Of a stretch of DNA of 5,008 bases, positions 4,530 through 5,008 are shown one piece after another. Each line of letters opens with the position of its first letter. Position 1 is the stretch's first letter. The notes under the pieces were generated by a model. The model did no database searches. It saw nothing but the letters and a program-made list of their open reading frames with translations, and was not told the origin of the DNA. A program made the translations under genes and the position numbers. Source of the stretch: Cytophagales bacterium (GTDB lineage Bacteria; Bacteroidota; Bacteroidia; Cytophagales; Cyclobacteriaceae); the NCBI GenBank assembly GCA_003537495.1, contig DPSB01000317.1:1-5008 (forward strand), read 5' to 3'.

Positions 4530-5000
4530 TTATGCTGTAATAAGTTGGTTCGAATTTACCACGATTTTAGAAGTCATGGTAACTTTTGATTTGATCGAAT
4601 TCGAAATCAAACAAGCGGCTTCTGCCTTCAATAATACACGCTCTGCCCGCTCACGATCTTTTTCGTGTGCGATTGTTACGGTTGGTTCAAGTGCTATTTC
4701 GGTCATTAAAAATTTTCCATCTACTTGCTCCAGTTTTCCTTTTGCGTTCGATGTAAAGGCTGTGAACTCCAGCTTTGAATTTTCGGCAATCGCTAAAAAT
4801 GTAGTCATTAAACAACTGTTCACAGCTGCGGTAAACAAATGTTCGGGCGACCAGATGCCCGGTATGCCTTTCGGAAATTCGGGTGGCGTTGCTACTTCAA
4901 TACAACCCGCAGTTGAAGCAGGTGCATTTAACTCGGGCGAGCACATCATTCCTTTCCGATCTTTATTCCACGCAACCGAAACATTATAAAAGTGGATCAA
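4530..5000 (-). CDS. OsmC/Ohr family peroxiredoxin-like protein; start uncertain at window edge
   Basis: At least 156 residues of an OsmC/Ohr-fold thiol peroxidase, which reduces organic hydroperoxides with a Cys pair. C63 (in SPEHLFTAAVNSC) and C130 (in AEAACLISNS) are the expected peroxidatic and resolving cysteines. E53 and R15 fit the catalytic Glu and Arg of the family. Residues 24-48 form an insertion rich in Ala, Pro and Gly after the first strand. The start given (5000) is a TTG with no Shine-Dalgarno. The frame stays open to 5008, where the last bases would read ATG if the next plus-strand base were T, so the true start may be just outside. The conserved first strand (HFYNVSVAW) rules out the internal Met at residue 18 as the start. 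The gene is followed immediately by thioredoxin. Confidence 0.9.
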   Translation of the reverse strand: MIHFYNVSVAWNKDRKGMMCSPELNAPASTAGCIEVATPPEFPKGIPGIWSPEHLFTAAVNSCLMTTFLAIAENSKLEFTAFTSNAKGKLEQVDGKFLMTEIALEPTVTIAHEKDRERAERVLLKAEAACLISNSIKSKVTMTSKIVVNSNQLITA

Positions 5001-5008
5001 GAAATGCA

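Noticed and set aside
4357..4989. Long plus-strand open frame (about 210 codons) opposite thioredoxin and the OsmC gene
   Set aside because: Its translation resembles no family I recognise, and it is fully antisense to two genes with intact catalytic motifs; it is a shadow of their codon use.

Overview
The window reads as ordinary chromosome from a member of the Bacteroidota, probably Cytophagales-like. The grounds are indirect. None of the ATG starts inside the window has a convincing Shine-Dalgarno sequence. The one good promoter matches the Bacteroidota pattern (TTTG-like / TAnnTTTG). DUF2911 proteins and free-standing four-helix-bundle (S23-type) genes are common in that phylum. All eight genes lie on the minus strand, so transcription runs from high to low coordinates. 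No rRNA, tRNA, CRISPR array or transposase was seen, and no gene-free stretch exceeds 300 bases.

Layout in transcription order. (1) 5000-4227: an OsmC/Ohr-type peroxiredoxin-like protein abuts a small thioredoxin with no spacer (TAA|ATG), a likely peroxide-detoxification pair. The OsmC frame is still open at the window edge, so its true start may lie just outside. (2) 4226-2912: two tandem exported DUF2911 paralogues. Each is followed by its own nearly identical intrinsic terminator, and the first is preceded by a Bacteroidota-type promoter embedded in dyad symmetries. (3) 2883-82: a retropepsin-like 'RimK/LysX-type zinc protease' gene overlaps rimK (ribosomal protein S6 glutamate ligase) by 4 bp. 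A succinylglutamate desuccinylase/aspartoacylase-family gene follows about 500 bp downstream. Ligase, retropepsin-like protein and ASTE/ASPA-type deacylase look like one glutamate-tagging cassette that writes and possibly trims or recycles glutamyl groups.

The most interesting structure is what separates rimK from the deacylase gene. A four-helix-bundle protein of the 23S rRNA-intervening-sequence (S23) family sits between two arrays of degenerate 7-nt repeats (unit WATTRGG) in inverted orientation, sharing a 17-bp perfect inverted repeat. One array starts inside the rimK stop codon and the other encodes the end of the four-helix protein. This ORF-inside-a-stem layout resembles the intervening sequences of 23S rRNA, but here it lies between two protein genes. 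A different heptad repeat (unit AACCNGN) occupies positions 9-80, after the deacylase gene.
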